7,558 nt of DNA from Geobacteraceae bacterium (GTDB taxonomy: Bacteria > Desulfobacterota > Desulfuromonadia > Geobacterales > Geobacteraceae): positions 1 through 7,558 of the forward strand of contig JAAZOO010000372.1 in NCBI GenBank assembly GCA_012797715.1, in the 5' to 3' direction. A program made the translations under genes and the position numbers. Shown here piece after piece: positions 5,301 to 7,558 of the stretch (position 1 is its first letter; every line of letters starts with the position of its first letter). Below the pieces are notes generated by a model. It did no database searches and was not told the origin of the DNA. It saw only the letters and a list, made by a program, of their open reading frames with translations.

Positions 5301-7558
5301 GTCACGCCGATGATTCCGAAGCCGTTCACTTCGCCGCCGTTGTCAAGACTGGAAGCGGTGAAGGTCCCGCCGCGGAGCTGGAGTCCCCTGCTGTCTGCGC
5401 CGGTATTGGTAAAGGCGCCGCTGGTGGTAAAGGTGCTGGAAGGTCCCACCTGGACGACGCCGGCATTGGAGAACGCCCCTGCCGTGGTGAAATTCCGGCC
5501 ATTCTGGATGGTGAAGATCCCGTCTGCCGTGTTCGTGGCGAAGCCGGTGAGCGCATCGGTTCCGTTATTCTGTTTCAGGTTGGAGTTGACGCCATCCAGG
5601 AGGATGGCGGCTGCGCTGGTGACGATGGCGCCTGTCGGGAGTTGCAGGTTCCCCGGGCTACCGGCTGTTCCGTAGACAGCATACGTCCCGCCGGTCAGGG
5701 TCGTTCCGCTGTAGTTCGTCAGGTGGTCCGTGACCAGGAGGGTGCTTCCTGCATTGGCCTGGAGGGTGCCGCTGTTGGTGAGTCCCAGATCATCCCTCGG
5801 GTTGATGGTCAGCGACGCGGACTGGTCGGCGAGGATCAGGCCCTGGTTGTTGAAGCCGATGAGGTTGAGTCCCAGTTGCCCGGCCCCCTGGCTGGTGTGG
5901 CCCGCGCCGTTGGTGAGGGTTCCCGCGGTGGAACCGTTCAGGATGCGGTTATTGGGATTGTTGCTCATGGTCAGGCTGCCGGGGCCGGCAAGGGTGACGT
6001 CGCCGTTGATGCGCAGGTCCGTCGCACCGCCGGCGGAGTTCAAGCGGAGCGTGCCGGTGTTGGTGATGGTTCCTTCCAGGTATCCGGTCTGTCCGTTCTG
6101 TACCGCCACCTGGCCGTTTATGGCAAGGTTGGAGAGAGTGGCGCTCTGGAGTTCGATGCTGCCCCCCCCGGAGGTGTTCAGCGTTCCTCCGGAGACGGTG
6201 CTGCCCGAGAGAATCACTTTGGAGCCGTTCACGGCTTCAATCAGGCCGCTTGCGCCTCCCGAGGCATTGCTCAGGCTCGTGTCTGTAAGGGTGAGTGTGC
6301 CGCCGTCGGCGCGCAGAATGCCTGTATTCAGGCGGCTGACATCGGCCGAGTCCCGCAGGTTGATGGTCAAGCCGGCGCTTTGGCTTGCCACGATGAGGCC
6401 CTGATTGTCGAGACCGATTAAATTGACTCCCAGTTGCCCGGCCCCCTGGATGGTGTGGCCCGCGCTGTTGGTGAGGGTTCCCGCGGCGGAGCCGTTCAGG
6501 ATGCGGTTATTGGTATTGTTGCTCATGGTCAGGCTGCCGGGGCCGGCAAGGGTGACGTCGCCGTTGATGCGCAGGTCCGTCGCACCGCCGGCAGAGTTCA
6601 AGCGGAGCGTGCCGGTATTGGTGATGGTTCCTTCCAGGTATCCGGTCAGTCCGTGCTGTACCGCCACTTGGCCGTTTATGGCAAGGTTGGAGAGGGTGGC
6701 GCTCTGGAGTTCGATGCTGCCGCTCCCCGAGGTCAATAACGTGCCGCCGCTGATGGTGGTGTCGAAAATTTCCACGAGCGAACCGTTTCCGGCCTCGATG
6801 ACACCCCCGGTATTTGCGATGATGTTGGAGCTGAGAATCCTCAGTTTTCCGCCGTTCTCTGCCCGCAGGGTGCCGCTGTTGGACCGGACGGGGTTGTTCT
6901 CGCGCAGGTCGATGTAGAGGGTGGAACCGTTCACGTTGGCGGTGATCAGGCCCTGGTTGTCCAGCCCCATGAGGTTGACGCCCAGTTGCCCGCCTCCCTG
7001 GATGGTGTGTCCGGCGCTGTTGGTGAGAACATTGTCGGTGGGCGTTGCTTCCACACCGAACACGCGGTTGTTGCTGTTGCCGCCGAGGGTGAGCGTGCCG
7101 TTTCCGGCCAGAGTCACCGCGCCGACGATGCGGATGTCGGTGGCGCCGCCGGTGGAGCTGAGCTTCAGCGTTCCGTTATTGGTGATCGTTCCCTGAAGGA
7201 GGGCATTCTGGTTGTTGGCCACGTTGACGAAACCGGTGTTGGTGACGCTGTTCAAGAGAGCGCCGTTTTGGAGCTGGATGATGCCGGTGCCCGCCGTCTG
7301 CAGGGTTCCGCCGGTGATGGCGGTGTTATTGATCTCCACTGTGGAAGCCGTGAGCGCTTCGATGACGCCGCCGGCATTGGTGATGCTGGTGGAGCTGAGA
7401 ATCCTGAGGACGCCGCCGTTCTCTGCCCGCAGGGTGCCGCTGTTGGCCCGCACGGGGTTGTCGTCCCGCAGGTCGATGGAGAGGGTGGAACCGTTCACGT
7501 TGGCGGTGATCAGGCCCTGGTTGTCCAGCCCTATGAAGTTGATGCCCAGTTGCCCGCC
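2336..7558 (-). CDS. Giant repetitive PEP-CTERM surface protein with choice-of-anchor D domains (5' end outside window)
   Basis: The minus-strand frame is open from the right edge to a TGA at 2336-2338, giving 1740 residues. The GTG at 7498 lies inside a repeat and is not the start. In coding order: tandem beta-rich repeats rich in Gly, Asn, Thr and Ser (7558 to about 5700) recalling beta-helix passenger or adhesin sequences; a heterogeneous beta-rich part to about 4955; about seven Ig-like domains (4954-2417); and a PEP-CTERM signal (2416-2339). I find a single cysteine, in the very last residues, and only about eight lysines, consistent with an exported protein. Family knowledge says such proteins are secreted, then cut and anchored or released by an exosortase, often in exopolysaccharide-producing bacteria. 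An adhesin or matrix role is inferred; no enzymatic motif is seen. The signal peptide, promoter and any exosortase gene are not in the window. No frameshift or internal stop is present. Confidence 0.9.
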   Translation of the reverse strand, partial: GGQLGINFIGLDNQGLITANVNGSTLSIDLRDDNPVRANSGTLRAENGGVLRILSSTSITNAGGVIEALTASTVEINNTAITGGTLQTAGTGIIQLQNGALLNSVTNTGFVNVANNQNALLQGTITNNGTLKLSSTGGATDIRIVGAVTLAGNGTLTLGGNSNNRVFGVEATPTDNVLTNSAGHTIQGGGQLGVNLMGLDNQGLITANVNGSTLYIDLRENNPVRSNSGTLRAENGGKLRILSSNIIANTGGVIEAGNGSLVEIFDTTISGGTLLTSGSGSIELQSATLSNLAINGQVAVQHGLTGYLEGTITNTGTLRLNSAGGATDLRINGDVTLAGPGSLTMSNNTNNRILNGSAAGTLTNSAGHTIQGAGQLGVNLIGLDNQGLIVASQSAGLTINLRDSADVSRLNTGILRADGGTLTLTDTSLSNASGGASGLIEAVNGSKVILSGSTVSGGTLNTSGGGSIELQSATLSNLAINGQVAVQNGQTGYLEGTITNTGTLRLNSAGGATDLRINGDVTLAGPGSLTMSNNPNNRILNGSTAGTLTNGAGHTSQGAGQLGLNLIGFNNQGLILADQSASLTINPRDDLGLTNSGTLQANAGSTLLVTDHLTNYSGTTLTGGTYAVYGTAGSPGNLQLPTGAIVTSAAAILLDGVNSNLKQNNGTDALTGFATNTADGIFTIQNGRNFTTAGAFSNAGVVQVGPSSTFTTSGAFTNTGADSRGLQLRGGTFTASSLDNGGEVNGFGIIGVTVSNSGLVRATGGVLTATAGITGPSGTVQVDPDGGLALGSSGSAGILVHNGSAADSLALGSNNMTVSTDYRNAHFGTGNDFNRRANVTGSGLILASGATPATAQQLSGDIAGGPTSGNAVLSFGNIHVGDLVTMNYRIGNTNSGGPALRGAIQTAANGGNITDGRLSGSGVTASNWGPVTAGTTTGDLSVTLNATASGALTGQQLAIVNNFDNTNSQILTITGAAYNLAAAGPYTPAPVTLGNVRVGGTFGTQALSIANTAPTDGYSEKLNATIAPTTGPVTAVGSFSGLGAGATDTGSLVVGISDTATAGLKTGTATISLASDGAGTSGLGITALPSQIVTVSGSVFRTAAPNTLAPVNFGIVHVGDVVQQALSITNTAANDGYSEMLNASFGGVSDARILTSGSISLLAPGATNTTGMVVGLDTSSVGTVTGTVTVNFESDGTGTSGLGILALASQNVPVSGTVSMTVLRYANPVITTTQPVQFGNLRIGTVAQAPLSITNAVPDDGYSESLLANASVASPGITASGSFGPLAPSATDSSSIVVGIDTSTAGVRNGTATISFRSDGTGFGGTITNLADQNVIVQGAVYRLADPTVTTPTLTLAARVGDGLPTAGVGIINASPDIYTEGLNAGIGTSSPGFTASGSIANLGAAQADATSLRVGLASTATPGITTGTATLTLASTGTGTTGAPDFALAPQTVALTGKVYTPAVAQVGSTTIDFGIVHRGDTVTARTLAVTNAAPVTSLNDMLQGSFGGSGGPFTASGTLGAGVAPGATDTTGFTVALNTAIAGAFTGSATASFQSHNPDMADLVLPEEVIDLVAQVNNYANPDFAFVSGDGALSGGGTLYTLDFGSILRGSGDASSTLRLVNDTVGPADMLSGYFDLSGASDFVFEGFESFSGLGAGQSLDDLLMRIDTSMLGLFTDTIILYAAGYNESGYFGAFDPIRLVVRGTVIEGGEQVPEPSTLLLMGAGLLGIGLLRRRCRK
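2339..2416 (-). other. PEP-CTERM exosortase sorting signal
   Basis: The last 26 codons follow the tripartite pattern exactly: VPEPS, then a hydrophobic helix (TLLLMGAGLLGIGLL), then a basic end RRRCRK. In known systems an exosortase of the EpsH/XrtA type recognises the PEP motif and cleaves near it in the inner membrane. The protein's only visible cysteine lies in the cytoplasmic tail that this cleavage would remove. A glycine/glutamate linker (EGGEQ) separates the signal from the last Ig-like domain. Confidence 0.93.
2417..4954 (-). repeat. Array of about seven choice-of-anchor D (Ig-like) domains in the giant protein
   Basis: Approximate domain limits in coding order are 4954-4622, 4611-4250, 4249-3882, 3881-3524, 3523-3171, 3170-2814 and 2813-2417. 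Most open with a Phe/Leu-Gly strand such as SFGNIHVGD, NFGIVHVGD, QFGNLRIG, DFGIVHRGD or DFGSILRG. A central DGYSE-type turn follows (PTDGYSEKLNA, ANDGYSEMLNA, PDDGYSESLLA, degenerating to PDIYTEGLNA). Then come a LGAGATDT-type loop and a closing VTVSG/VPVSG/VIVQG strand. This matches the ASPM-SPD-2-Hydin-like 'choice-of-anchor D' fold seen in many PEP-CTERM proteins. The first and last two domains are the most divergent and lack the DGYSE turn. They probably act as a stalk that spaces the repeat region from the cell surface. Confidence 0.75.
4955..5700 (-). other. Heterogeneous beta-rich middle region of the giant protein
   Basis: Coding between the tandem repeats and the Ig-like domains, this part is rich in short strand-turn motifs (FTTAGAFSNAGVVQVG, FTTSGAFTNTGADSRG, LDNGGEVNGFGIIG, VSNSGLVRATGG) resembling degenerate beta-helix rungs. 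It ends with a more polar segment containing STDYRNAHFGTGNDFNRRANV. I do not recognise a named catalytic or binding domain. It may be the worn-down end of the repeat array or a capping region of a beta-helix. Confidence 0.55.
5885..7558 (-). repeat. Tandem array of ~186-residue repeats (three full units, fourth degenerate)
   Basis: Taking GGQLG or GAGQLG as the unit boundary, the units are 7558-6995 (564 bp), 6994-6443 (552 bp) and 6442-5885 (558 bp). A fourth, shortened unit runs from 5884 and dissolves by about 5700. Each unit carries, in order, GQLG.N..GLDNQGLI, a TINLR/IDLR strand, SGTLRAENGG, VIEA, GGTL.TSG.GSIELQ, a GTITNTGTLRLNSAGGATD segment, VTLAGPGSLTMSNN and TLTNSAGHTIQG. Unit lengths are all multiples of three, so the frame is kept. 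The array reaches the right edge, so more units may lie outside. The pattern of short strands with conserved Asn/Gly turns fits a beta-helix. Confidence 0.88.

Noticed and set aside
5730..6404. Long plus-strand open frames opposite the giant gene (for example 5730-6404, 4208-5035, 5100-5675)
   Set aside because: Their translations repeat with the same period as the opposite-strand repeats and show Pro/Val/Arg-rich low-complexity composition. They arise from the codon pattern of the giant gene.
7496..7498. GTG at 7498 as the start of the giant protein
   Set aside because: The frame stays open upstream to the window edge with clear repeat sequence (GGQLGINFIGLDNQGL), so this valine is internal.
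5885..7558. CRISPR-like or non-coding tandem repeat
   Set aside because: The period is about 552-564 bp, the copies keep one reading frame and vary at the protein level, and there are no short repeat/spacer units.

Overview
The window reads as chromosomal DNA of a GC-rich Gram-negative bacterium. Three things suggest this: a very large surface protein ending in a PEP-CTERM (exosortase) sorting signal, a DciA-type helicase loader, and a TrmN6-like tRNA methyltransferase. A member of the Desulfuromonadota (Geobacter-like) would fit the combination and the palindromic repeat style. That is an inference from memory and not something the sequence proves; other exosortase-bearing Proteobacteria remain possible.

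Layout. (1) Positions 2-688, + strand: the C-terminal part of a YfhO-like multi-pass membrane protein whose start lies off the left edge. (2) 681-1418, + strand, overlapping it by 8 bases: a TrmN6/YfiC-family methyltransferase. (3) 1447-1917, - strand, convergent with the methyltransferase across a 28-base gap: a DUF721/DciA protein. (4) 1918-2335: a gene-free stretch of about 420 bases dominated by a long imperfect palindrome (about 1993-2206) with a perfect 11-bp hairpin at its apex, followed by a small hairpin and a GC-rich hairpin. (5) 2336-7558, - strand: the last 1740 codons of a giant secreted protein that runs off the right edge.

The giant protein has four visible zones. In coding order they are: a tandem array of about 186-residue beta-rich repeats with patches of nearly identical DNA; a heterogeneous beta-rich region; about seven Ig-like 'choice-of-anchor D' domains of roughly 110-130 residues; and a 26-residue PEP-CTERM tail. 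It is best read as a large cell-surface or extracellular-matrix protein processed by an exosortase encoded elsewhere.

The genes do not form one pathway. The + strand pair is probably co-transcribed. On the - strand, dciA lies downstream of the giant gene but is separated from it by the structured spacer, so it probably has its own expression control. The points most worth a second look are the long palindromic element in front of dciA and the mosaic, patchwise homogenised repeats of the surface protein.
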